Source of the DNA: Rhodopseudomonas palustris
Lineage (GTDB): Bacteria; Pseudomonadota; Alphaproteobacteria; Rhizobiales; Xanthobacteraceae
Direction: 5' to 3'
Assembly (NCBI RefSeq): GCF_003031265.1
Contig: NZ_CP019966.1
Location: 2,852,001-2,916,000, forward strand
DNA length: 64,000 bases
The notes beneath the pieces were generated by a model. It was not told where the DNA came from. It saw only the letters and a program-made list of their open reading frames with translations, and ran no database searches. The position numbers were made by a program, and so were the translations under genes. Below are positions 1 to 6,525 of the stretch, piece by piece. The stretch's first letter is position 1. Each line of letters opens with the position of its first letter.

Positions 1-482
1 TCGCCGGTGTCGAAGCCTCGGCCAATTGGGCGAATATCCGCGGCACCAACACCTGCTTCGGCGCGTATCCCAATCCTGTGGTGGCCGGCTTCGACTGCGG
101 CAGCAAGATCGACGCGATCGGCGCTTTGACGGCGCGGGGCGGTTATGCGATCGATCGCACGCTGCTCTACGTCAAGGGCGGCGCGGCGTGGGATCGCCAG
201 CAGGATGAGTTCAACACCGTCGGTGTCGGCGGCACGACGCTGGCGAACACCAGCACCAATTGGGGCTGGACCATCGGCGGCGGTCTCGAATACGCGCTGG
301 CGCCGTCGTGGTCGATGGCGCTCGAATACAAGTACTTCGACTTCGGGGCATCCCCGGTGTTCGCGACGTCGGTCACGCCGGCATTGGACGGCGTCAATCT
401 GGCGCCGCAGAGCAACAGACTGCAGACGGTGTCGCTCGGGGTGAACTACAAGTTCGGGCCGTCATTGTTCGCGGGGGACTGA
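1..482 (+). CDS. Outer-membrane beta-barrel protein (Omp25/RopB-like), C-terminal part
   Basis: The gene enters from the left edge; the first full codon is at position 3. About 159 residues are visible. They show alternating polar/hydrophobic strands typical of small 8-stranded surface barrels of Rhizobiales: a [11 protein letters not shown] strand, a GGGLEYAL strand, [12 protein letters not shown] and a closing GVNYKFG strand. A Cys pair (NTCFG and FDCGS) lies in an extracellular-type loop. Family proteins of this kind carry a signal peptide and are abundant structural porin-like proteins; the N-terminus is outside the window. The last residues (FAGD) extend past the usual terminal aromatic residue of the barrel signal. 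The family call is by pattern only. Confidence 0.75.
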   Translation, partial: AGVEASANWANIRGTNTCFGAYPNPVVAGFDCGSKIDAIGALTARGGYAIDRTLLYVKGGAAWDRQQDEFNTVGVGGTTLANTSTNWGWTIGGGLEYALAPSWSMALEYKYFDFGASPVFATSVTPALDGVNLAPQSNRLQTVSLGVNYKFGPSLFAGD

Positions 483-489
483 GCCGTAC

Positions 490-522
490 GATCGCGGCCC
501 GGCTCGCCGCGGGGCCGCGGTC
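490..522 (+). terminator. GC-rich hairpin after the outer-membrane protein gene
   Basis: Arms CGCGGCCC (493-500) and GGGCCGCG (512-519), extendable by three more pairs, start 8 bases after the stop codon. There is no clear T-run, so termination is inferred from position only. Confidence 0.4.
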
Positions 523-660
523 GGCTGGGATGACGGGGCGGGGCGGTCGGCTGCGAGCGGCCGGCAGGCGGCCCCGCTTGGCTTGGTTGTCGGATCGGTG
601 CCAAGCGGCTACAACCGGGCCTCACCGCGACCGACGTCGATCTTCCCAAAGGACAATCCG

Positions 661-1119
661 ATGCGTTTCGCTTTTCCCGCCGGCGCTGTGCTGGCTTTGG
701 CCGTCGTTGCGCTGTCTCCCGCCGCGGCCCTGATGTCGAGCACCCCCGCCATGTCCGAATCCGTCAAAGCCGTCACCACGCCGTCGGGCCTCCAGATCGT
801 GGACACCCAGGTCGGCACCGGCGCGTCGCCGGCGCGCGGCCAGATCTGCGTGATGCACTACACCGGCTGGCTGTACGAGAACGGCGCCAAGACCCGCAAA
901 TTCGACTCCTCGGTCGACCGCAACGAGCCGTTCGAGTTTCCGATCGGCATGGGCCGGGTGATCAAGGGCTGGGACGAGGGTGTTGCCAGCATGAAGGTCG
1001 GCGGCAAGCGCACGCTGATCATTCCGCCGGAGCTCGGCTATGGCGCGCGCGGCGCCGGCGGCGTGATCCCGCCGAACGCGACCCTGATCTTCGATGTGGA
1101 ATTGCTCGGCCTCAAGTAA
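661..1119 (+). CDS. Exported FKBP-type peptidyl-prolyl cis-trans isomerase
   Basis: 152 residues. A Sec-type signal peptide ([19 protein letters not shown], then AAA) precedes one FKBP domain: [38 protein letters not shown], and the end [24 protein letters not shown] are the conserved FKBP core and active-site segments. It should catalyse proline isomerisation during protein folding in the periplasm. The ATG at 661 is chosen because the signal peptide starts there; an in-frame codon at 583 would add 26 residues of unconserved, Arg/Pro-rich sequence. It is a single-gene unit, convergent with the next gene. Confidence 0.9.
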   Translation: MRFAFPAGAVLALAVVALSPAAALMSSTPAMSESVKAVTTPSGLQIVDTQVGTGASPARGQICVMHYTGWLYENGAKTRKFDSSVDRNEPFEFPIGMGRVIKGWDEGVASMKVGGKRTLIIPPELGYGARGAGGVIPPNATLIFDVELLGLK

Positions 1120-1134
1120 GGCCGATGATGCGAT

Positions 1135-1154
1135 GGCCCGGCCTGCGCCGGGCC
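1135..1154. terminator. Bidirectional hairpin between convergent genes
   Basis: Perfect 8-bp stem GGCCCGGC/GCCGGGCC with a 4-base loop, located between the FKBP stop (1119) and the stop of the minus-strand gene (1168). No strong T-run; position supports a shared terminator. Confidence 0.5.
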
Positions 1155-1167
1155 GTCGTTGCCGCGG

Positions 1168-1509
1168 TTACTGCCGGCCGCAATAGGCCAGGATGCTGCT
1201 GGCGCCCATGCCGCAGGTCGCGGTCAGCTTGCCGCTTGCAAGCTTGAGCGTGTCGGCGAAGCGGGCCTTGGTGCCGCTGACGCAGAACGCCGACAGCAGG
1301 GTGTCGTCGTCCTCGCAAGAGATCGGGCAGCCGTCGGACGGGCAGGAGGTCGAAGTCAGCGTCTTGATCGGGCTGACCGGGACCGCAGCCGCACTGGCCG
1401 CCGCCTGTTCGGTCGCCTCGTTCGGGTTGGGCTCTGCCTTGAAATTGCGGACGCCGAACACCACCACAGCGGCGGCGATGCAGGCGACGATCAATGTCGG
1501 TAACTTCAT
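1168..1509 (-). CDS. Small Cys-rich exported protein, unknown function
   Basis: 113 residues from the ATG at 1509. It opens with one hydrophobic segment (KLPTLIVACIAAAVVVFGV) that is either a signal peptide or a single membrane anchor. A low-complexity Ala/Pro linker follows, then a C-terminal domain with six cysteines (SCPSDGCPISCEDDD, AFC, ATC, AYC), suggesting a disulfide-bonded periplasmic fold. An in-frame ATG at 1521 sits almost on top of the GAGGA Shine-Dalgarno-like sequence, so the ATG at 1509 is preferred. I do not recognise the family. Confidence 0.7.
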   Translation of the reverse strand: MKLPTLIVACIAAAVVVFGVRNFKAEPNPNEATEQAAASAAAVPVSPIKTLTSTSCPSDGCPISCEDDDTLLSAFCVSGTKARFADTLKLASGKLTATCGMGASSILAYCGRQ

Positions 1510-1729
1510 CTTCAACCCCATTCCTCGAATAAGCAGCGGCCGAGACCGCGATGAGCATAGACCTGCATTGCGGAATTGGAAGCGTTCAACGCCAACGGCG
1601 TTAACCCGTCACTGATCAAGCGCAAATGGTAATATGCGACCGCGATTAGTTAAGCGGTTAGTATCCATGTAGCGCACCTATCCGACCAATCCTGCTTTCG
1701 CCCCACTTCAATCTGTATAGCCACCGACC

Positions 1730-2536
1730 ATGACGATGATTCAGCCAGATCCTGCAGACCTCGAACCGATCCATCCGTATTCGCTGGCGCGGATCTCACA
1801 TGTCGCCCTGCAGGCCGGCGCGGTGCTGGCGCAGAGCGGGGCGTCGGTGCGCGTGGTGCACGAAGGCGCGCGGATGGTTGCGGAGGCGCTCGGCGTCGAG
1901 GTGCTGGGGATGCGCTCCGGCTACGCCTCGTTCGAGATCACGCTGGCGCGCGGCCATCACAGCTTCACGCGCATGATTCAGATCGGTCCGCACGGCGTCA
2001 ACCACCGGCTCGACTTTGCGGTGCGCGAGCTGCTCAAGCGCGCCTCGCGCGGCGACATGACGCCGGACGCGATCGAGGCCGAGCTGAAGCGGCTGCAGAG
2101 CGAGACGCCGCGGCATCCGCCGTGGCTGGTGGCGATCGCCACCGGTGCCGCCTGCGCCGCGTTCGGCCGGCTGCTCGGCTCGGACTGGCTGTCGTTCGGG
2201 CCGGTGCTGGCGGCGGCCAGCATCGGGCAGGGCGTTCGTCATTTGCTGCTCGGCCGCCGCTTCAACGTGTTCGTGGTCGCGGCGATCGTCGGCTGCATCT
2301 CGGCGGCGCTCGGCGGTCTCGGCGCGCGGCTGATCGGCAGCTCGACCACCGAGCTGGCGATGATGGCGTCGATCCTGCTGCTGGTGCCGGGCGTGCCGTC
2401 CACCAACGCCCAGACCGACGTGATGGACGGCTATCCGACCATGGGCAGCGCCCGCGCCGTCACCGTGATCATGATCATGGTGTTCGCCGTCACCGGGCTG
2501 TGGCTCGCCGAATTCGTGCTGAGGATCCACACATGA
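1730..2536 (+). CDS. ThrE/YjjP-type exporter, N-terminal half (DUF1212)
   Basis: 268 residues. The N-terminal soluble part (residues about 15-130) matches the ThrE_1 domain: it begins LARISHVALQAGAVLAQSGAS and has LGVEVLGMRSGYASFEIT. Four to five membrane helices follow. In Corynebacterium one polypeptide holds both domains; here, as in the E. coli YjjP/YjjB pair, they are split and the partner gene overlaps by ATGA. ThrE exports threonine and serine, and E. coli YjjPB has been linked to succinate export, so the substrate is uncertain. Start: first ATG in frame, MTMIQPD. Confidence 0.85.
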   Translation: MTMIQPDPADLEPIHPYSLARISHVALQAGAVLAQSGASVRVVHEGARMVAEALGVEVLGMRSGYASFEITLARGHHSFTRMIQIGPHGVNHRLDFAVRELLKRASRGDMTPDAIEAELKRLQSETPRHPPWLVAIATGAACAAFGRLLGSDWLSFGPVLAAASIGQGVRHLLLGRRFNVFVVAAIVGCISAALGGLGARLIGSSTTELAMMASILLLVPGVPSTNAQTDVMDGYPTMGSARAVTVIMIMVFAVTGLWLAEFVLRIHT

Positions 2537-3012
2537 GCGCGACCTGGATCGCGATGCTGCCGTATCTGGCGCATCAGGCCGCGTTCGGCGCGCTGGCCGC
2601 GGCTGGCTTCGGCGTGCTGTTCAATTTCGGCTGGCGCACGCTGGCCTGGTGCGCGGTCGCCGGGGCGCTGGCGCTGGCGGTCCGCACCGTGGTGCAGCAG
2701 ACCGGCGGCAGCCTGGAGGCCGCGACCTTCGCGGCGGCCTTCGTCACCTCGTTCACCGCGATCCTGGCGCTGCGCTGGCTCGGCCCGGCCTGCAACGCGG
2801 TGGCGCTGGCCGGCTGCATTCCGATGGTGCCGGGCGCGTTCTTCGGCCAGGCGATGCTCGGCTATATGGCGGTCGCCGCCGACACCACCGGCTCCTCGAC
2901 CGCGCAGATCGTCGCGGCCTCGCAGGCGTTCGTGCGCGTGCTGTCGATCGTCGGCGCGATCGGGGCGGGGCTGGCGATCCCGGCGTATCTGCTCAAGAGC
3001 CGGCAGTTCTGA
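2533..3012 (+). CDS. ThrE/YjjB-type exporter, C-terminal half (DUF3815)
   Basis: 159 residues. The ATG at 2533 overlaps the stop of the preceding gene (ATGA), indicating translational coupling. The protein is almost entirely membrane-embedded: about five helices, with the family signature GCIPMVPGAFFGQAMLGYM near residues 95-115. It is the ThrE_2 partner of the upstream protein and the two should form one inner-membrane exporter. It ends head-on against a minus-strand gene with no intergenic bases. Confidence 0.85.
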   Translation: MSATWIAMLPYLAHQAAFGALAAAGFGVLFNFGWRTLAWCAVAGALALAVRTVVQQTGGSLEAATFAAAFVTSFTAILALRWLGPACNAVALAGCIPMVPGAFFGQAMLGYMAVAADTTGSSTAQIVAASQAFVRVLSIVGAIGAGLAIPAYLLKSRQF

Positions 3013-3366
3013 TCAGCGCCCGGTGCCGGGCCAGGCCACCGCGCGCGCCACGCCGCTCGCCAGCCGTCCGGCATTGCGGCCCTCGACGATGCTGCCGTCA
3101 TGGCTGCTGGCCTGGATCAGCGACACCCGGCCGCCGGGATCGATCCGGAATTTGCGGCGGTCCCGGTAGCCGGTCCCGTCGAGCAGCCCGTAATCGGTCG
3201 TCAGCCACACCGTGGAAGTGGTCGCCGCACCATCGGTCCACACCGGGTCGCTGATCTCGTCGACCTTGAAGGCCCAGAACTTGTAGAGGTGCGACTGGCC
3301 GAACGAGCGGACCCGGACGATCTCCGCTTTCAGATGCAGAATGGCTCGGGCTTGGGACTGGTCCAC
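3013..3366 (-). CDS. Unknown protein; probably the 3' part of a frameshifted gene
   Basis: 117 residues from a GTG at 3366; there is no ATG, and the frame opens only at 3390. From about 3340 downward, codons strongly favour G/C in the third position, so this frame looks translated. It contains a Trp/Tyr-rich stretch (YKFWAFKVDEISDPVWTD) and a basic, glycine-rich end. It has no recognisable domain. The preceding frame (3330-3572) shows the same coding bias up to its stop, so the two may be one gene broken by a one-base change near 3330-3390. Confidence 0.5.
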   Translation of the reverse strand: MDQSQARAILHLKAEIVRVRSFGQSHLYKFWAFKVDEISDPVWTDGAATTSTVWLTTDYGLLDGTGYRDRRKFRIDPGGRVSLIQASSHDGSIVEGRNAGRLASGVARAVAWPGTGR

Positions 3367-3572
3367 GCGATCTCGAATGCTTGCCGGTCGTCAGATCGGT
3401 ACCCGATTCGGCCGCCGGCCCGCTGCCGCGTCGTCGGCGCGGGATCATCGGCGAGCCGGACCACCGCCGGGCGCCGATCGCGCGGCGTGGGGACATTCTG
3501 CAGATAGCTTTGTCCCTGCGTCTCAGTTGCGGCTTTGGCGGCCCGCCGCGGCTTGAAATTCCGCTGTAACAC
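3330..3572 (-). CDS. Unknown open frame; possible 5' part of a frameshifted gene
   Basis: 80 codons from a GTG at 3572, overlapping the start of the 3013-3366 frame by 37 bases. Third positions are G/C-rich up to its last codons (for example TTC GAG ATC GCG TGG ACC). The product is Arg/Pro-rich (RLADDPAPTTRQRAGG) and unrecognised. It lies only 35 bases from the divergent lipoprotein gene. If joined to the downstream frame by a one-base shift, a protein of roughly 190 residues results. Confidence 0.35.
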   Translation of the reverse strand: MLQRNFKPRRAAKAATETQGQSYLQNVPTPRDRRPAVVRLADDPAPTTRQRAGGRIGYRSDDRQAFEIAWTSPKPEPFCI

Positions 3573-3607
3573 GGTGCTCTGGAAGCATCGGTATCAGAGG
3601 GGTTGCG

Positions 3608-4051
3608 ATGCGGTCATTGGGAGGCGCGGTGCTGGCCGCGTTGCTGCTGTCGGGGTGTGCGTCGGTGACGCGCGGCACTACGGAGAACATTTCGATCGCG
3701 ACCACGCCGTCGGGCGCCAAGGCCGATGTGTCCGGCACCGAGGCGCCGTTCTCCTGCGTCACGCCGTGCGTGGTCGAGGTCAACCGCAACGCCGACATCA
3801 CCGTCAGCCTGAGCAAGGAAGGCTTTGAACCGCAGATCATCCCGCTGACCCGCGAAGTCTCCGGCAGCGGCGGCGCCGGCGGCGCCGGCAACCTGCTGCT
3901 CGGCGGCGTGGTCGGCATGGGCGTCGACGCCGCCACCGGCGCCGCGATGGATCACAAGCCCAACCCGGTCGTGGTGACGCTGCAGCCGGTCGCACCGCCG
4001 GCGCCGCCGGTCGTCCGGCATCATCGCAAGCCCCGGGTGCCGGTGAGCTAG
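3608..4051 (+). CDS. Lipoprotein with PEGA-like domain
   Basis: 147 residues. The N-terminus MRSLGGAVLAALLLSGC is a lipoprotein signal with lipobox LLSGC (Cys 17). The mature part starts ASVTRGTTENISIATTPSGAKADVSG and continues to a Cys pair (FSCVTPCVVEV), resembling PEGA/carboxypeptidase-like surface domains. A glycine-rich segment (SGSGGAGGAGN, then LLLGGVVGMGVDAATGAAM) could pack against a membrane. The tail is Pro/basic. It is likely outer-membrane-anchored in the periplasm; specific function unknown. Confidence 0.8.
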   Translation: MRSLGGAVLAALLLSGCASVTRGTTENISIATTPSGAKADVSGTEAPFSCVTPCVVEVNRNADITVSLSKEGFEPQIIPLTREVSGSGGAGGAGNLLLGGVVGMGVDAATGAAMDHKPNPVVVTLQPVAPPAPPVVRHHRKPRVPVS

Positions 4052-4112
4052 GAGCGTGAGCGAGTGTTTGCCTAGAAATCGTAAAACCAGCGTGAAGGTG
4101 ATAAGGCCCACC

Positions 4113-4868
4113 TTAAGTTCGGAAGGCAGCCTTTACTTGGTCTAGCGCCGCTAACCGGCGCTTTAGAAGATCGAAGAACTTCCGATCTGGTTTGATCATT
4201 CCATCGGTACCTAGGGTATCGAAGTGGGCCTCGTGCTGGTCCGTCGCCTCGATCAACCGATCAATCATGCCCGTCCGAGGGTCATCCTGTAGCTTATTTT
4301 CGATCCACTGCTGAAGGGACACATTGGCCTTTGTCGCGCGACGCATTTCGTATGCGAGCTGTGATGCCCCGAGTGATTCGATTTTTCTAGCTGCGGTGAC
4401 GGTTTTACTGATGCCTTCGTAGGCGTTGCATCGGCGATTGCCGGGCCTGTTGTCGAAATCGAAATCCTTGTTGTAGGAACGGTCTGGGACAAAGAGGATA
4501 GTCTTTTCGTCCTTTGGCTTCGGTGTAATGTCGATCAGTTCGCCGTTTGGGCTCTCCCAGACGCAATGAAACTCGGCAGTCGCGAGCACATTAGGCCATT
4601 CCCAGATTGTCCATCCGTAAACAGGTGCGCCACCGTCAACGCGTGTTTTTTCCATTACTCCGCTATTGCACCAGCCGTAGAAGCCGTTTCGATCCGGAAC
4701 AACAGGGAGGTAGAGAGGTGAACTGCTGGCCAGCGTGGCGCAGAACGCTGCCAGCTTCGGTGTAAGGGCCGTAGGCGTGGTCTCGGCTATGGTCGAGGCT
4801 TCGGCGCGTTCGGCTGTCAGTTTCTCCGTGGCCGCAATGCGGATCTCTTCAATCGTCATTGTCGACAA
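4113..4868 (-). CDS. Unknown protein with conserved EFHxVWxSPxGxLxDITP motif
   Basis: 251 residues, in sequence visibly more AT-rich than its surroundings. An acidic/coiled N-terminus is followed by a domain (residues about 50-130) with GFYGWCNSGV, a run ending GWTIWEWP, then AEFHCVWESPNGELIDITP and TILFVPD. I recall similar HxVWxSPxGxLxDxTP segments in uncharacterised bacterial proteins. Cys67, His101 and Asp113 follow the order of a transglutaminase/papain-like triad; that reading is inference. The C-terminal half is helical and charged. It may be cotranscribed with the 5234-4950 gene upstream; the gap is 81 bases. Confidence 0.7.
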   Translation of the reverse strand: MSTMTIEEIRIAATEKLTAERAEASTIAETTPTALTPKLAAFCATLASSSPLYLPVVPDRNGFYGWCNSGVMEKTRVDGGAPVYGWTIWEWPNVLATAEFHCVWESPNGELIDITPKPKDEKTILFVPDRSYNKDFDFDNRPGNRRCNAYEGISKTVTAARKIESLGASQLAYEMRRATKANVSLQQWIENKLQDDPRTGMIDRLIEATDQHEAHFDTLGTDGMIKPDRKFFDLLKRRLAALDQVKAAFRT

Positions 4869-4949
4869 AGCGAACTTCCCTGGCTGAAATGCAATTCACT
4901 TCAGGATTAGCGGCCACGCTTAGTACCGGTCGCCTTGGTCTGATTCAGC

Positions 4950-5234
4950 TCAGAGCCGCGCTTCAATCCATTCACAGACGCTCTTATGAAGCCATCCTGC
5001 GTGTTGCCCGCGCACGAGTTGTGTGACCATCAGGCGATCATTAGCATCAAGTTTTGTTCGTATATCTTCATCAACGGTTTGTACTTTGTTTGATGACTGA
5101 ATGAACCAAACGGAGTCGAGCCCCTCGTCCTTAATGTGAGGATAGCGCTCCAAGTGAATTATCAGGCGTTGCCGAGCTTCCGCGTAATTCGAACTTGCGC
5201 GGTTGATATCCCAAGTAACTAAAAAGACGCTCAT
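4950..5234 (-). CDS. Solitary Cas2/SinR-like small protein
   Basis: 94 residues. The start MSVFLVTWDIN places an Asp at the end of the first strand exactly as in Cas2 and Cas2-like (SinR/VapD type) ferredoxin folds. A helix (NYAEARQRLIIHLERYP), a strand (SVWFIQSS) and the end DRLMVTQLVRGQHAGWLHKSVCEWIEARL complete the beta-alpha-beta pattern. An AGGGG ribosome site lies a few bases before the ATG. No cas1, other cas gene or CRISPR array is nearby, so a role in adaptation is unlikely. It may be a nuclease-like toxin or regulator in a small acquired block. Confidence 0.6.
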   Translation of the reverse strand: MSVFLVTWDINRASSNYAEARQRLIIHLERYPHIKDEGLDSVWFIQSSNKVQTVDEDIRTKLDANDRLMVTQLVRGQHAGWLHKSVCEWIEARL

Positions 5235-5420
5235 GAGTATCCCCTGATTCGAGCAATTCGATTAGGATGACACGCAATCTTTGGAGCGCCATAGCGCGCG
5301 CATTTTATCCCCGTTTCAATCAGGGGTAAATTTGTCCTCGGCGATGACGCGCTGTTCTGCTGCGTCCCTTGACCCGAAGGAATCCTTAAGCGCGAAGTAG
5401 ACGGGGGCGGAGCACGTTTG

Positions 5421-5627
5421 TCAGGGGATAGTGGAGCACTCGTCCGGCGTGACGCCATTGTTCAGCAGCAATTTCTCGGCGCACAGCAGTTTCTGTCGCT
5501 CGCTGAGTGGGGCGATAACCTTGTAGATCGGCACTGCGTACCACAAGGTAGCTGCGATCGTCGCCGTGCAGAATACGAACGTAAAGGTTCGCCAGCATTG
5601 GGTCACTGATTTAAGCAGAATTTCCAT
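5421..5627 (-). CDS. Tiny single-pass membrane protein, unknown
   Basis: 68 residues starting MEILLKS. The start at 5627 is chosen because a near-perfect GGAGG ribosome site lies 5 bases upstream; an in-frame ATG at 5690 would add 21 residues but lacks such a site. One hydrophobic helix (FTFVFCTATIAATLWYAVPIY) is followed by a short tail with two cysteines (LLCAEK, DECSTIP), probably periplasmic. It lies in the same AT-rich block as the two preceding minus-strand genes. Confidence 0.6.
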   Translation of the reverse strand: MEILLKSVTQCWRTFTFVFCTATIAATLWYAVPIYKVIAPLSERQKLLCAEKLLLNNGVTPDECSTIP

Positions 5628-5705
5628 TGGTTCCTCCAAATCTCGGAACCAAATGCCCATGCAAAATGGCTGAATAATGACAAAAAGCATTTTAGTTTCA
5701 GTAAC

Positions 5706-5903
5706 TTAAACTAAAACGCTAGGCCGTCTATTGGGGCGGTGCAGCCGATGAGCCGCTTTCCCGGTACTAGCCCAATCGATACTGAATCCTGCGTTGGGCG
5801 GCGGCAGCCGCGGCGGGGTGTGGTCGATATCCACGGAAGTAGTTTTCTTGGCGTCATCGGATGACACGATCTCATCGAACTTGGTCGGCGAGTTCTCATC
5901 CAT
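5706..5903 (-). CDS. Possible small hypothetical protein
   Basis: 65 codons starting MDENSPTKFDEIVSSDD, acidic at first, then Pro-rich. About the first 45 codons have plausible codon use; the last 20 look random. Only a weak AAGG ribosome site is present. It could be a degraded gene end. Weak support. Confidence 0.3.
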   Translation of the reverse strand: MDENSPTKFDEIVSSDDAKKTTSVDIDHTPPRLPPPNAGFSIDWASTGKAAHRLHRPNRRPSVLV

Positions 5904-6155
5904 TCGGCGGCGGCCTTAGGGCGCGTAGCCGTGTGCCACGCGCTTCAAGGCACGCCCGCACCTCAGCTTATGGCATGGTTCGGATGGAAGACGATCGGCG
6001 AACCGCCGCGGACTTCGAGGAAGCAAACCGCATTATAAGCTTGCTGAGACCGCCGGAGCGAAGCTCATTTCCATAACAGCTGTTGGCTGACCTGTTGACC
6101 CGGTGAGCCAAAACGAAACGAAAGTCGTTGAAAGGACGAAGGCTCAATGAGCAGC

Positions 6156-6232
6156 TGGCGATCCCAGCAGGATTCGAACCTGCAACCCGCGGAGTAGAAA
6201 TCCGCTACTCTATCCAGTTGAGCTATGGGACC
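6156..6232 (-). tRNA. tRNA-Arg (anticodon TCT)
   Basis: 77 bases including an encoded CCA. Acceptor stem GGTCCCA/TGGGATC, D-arm GCTC..GAGT, anticodon stem GCGGA/TCCGC with loop TTTCTAC (anticodon TCT, reads AGA), and T-arm with GTTCGAATC. A TATAAA box lies at 6242-6247 on the minus strand just upstream. The gene borders the AT-rich insert at about 4052-6155, but no copy of its 3' end is seen at the far side. Confidence 0.97.
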
Positions 6233-6525
6233 GGTGGGGGCTTTATAGCACCACCGGATACAAAAAATCCGCTTCCGCGACAACCGCCCCGAACCATTTG
6301 CCACCATCCTGCGTCCAACGCATGCGGCGCGTTGTTTTCGGCGCGCGCGCGGGCGAGGATGTGAGTCTCGAGCCGGGCTGGCCGGCGAGGGCGGAAGATG
6401 GATGGCGAAACCGGCGGCCTTGCGCCCGCCCGCAGCCATCACGGCGTCATCTTCGTCACGGCATGACGTGGGTCTAAAGCGCTAGGGTCTAACGCGACGC
6501 TCGTTCGCGGCAAGGGAGTTCAAGC

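Noticed and set aside
583..660. N-terminal extension of the FKBP gene
   Set aside because: The 26 extra residues precede a complete signal peptide and look non-coding.
5231..5458. 75-codon minus-strand frame overlapping the start of the Cas2-like gene and the end of the tiny membrane protein gene
   Set aside because: Composition looks random, no ribosome site, and it overlaps two better supported genes.
4052..6155. CRISPR array accompanying the Cas2-like gene
   Set aside because: No regularly spaced direct repeats are present in or around this interval.
4052..6232. Attachment-site duplication of the tRNA-Arg 3' end
   Set aside because: The tRNA T-arm and acceptor sequence was looked for at the far side of the AT-rich block and was not found; no integrase is present.
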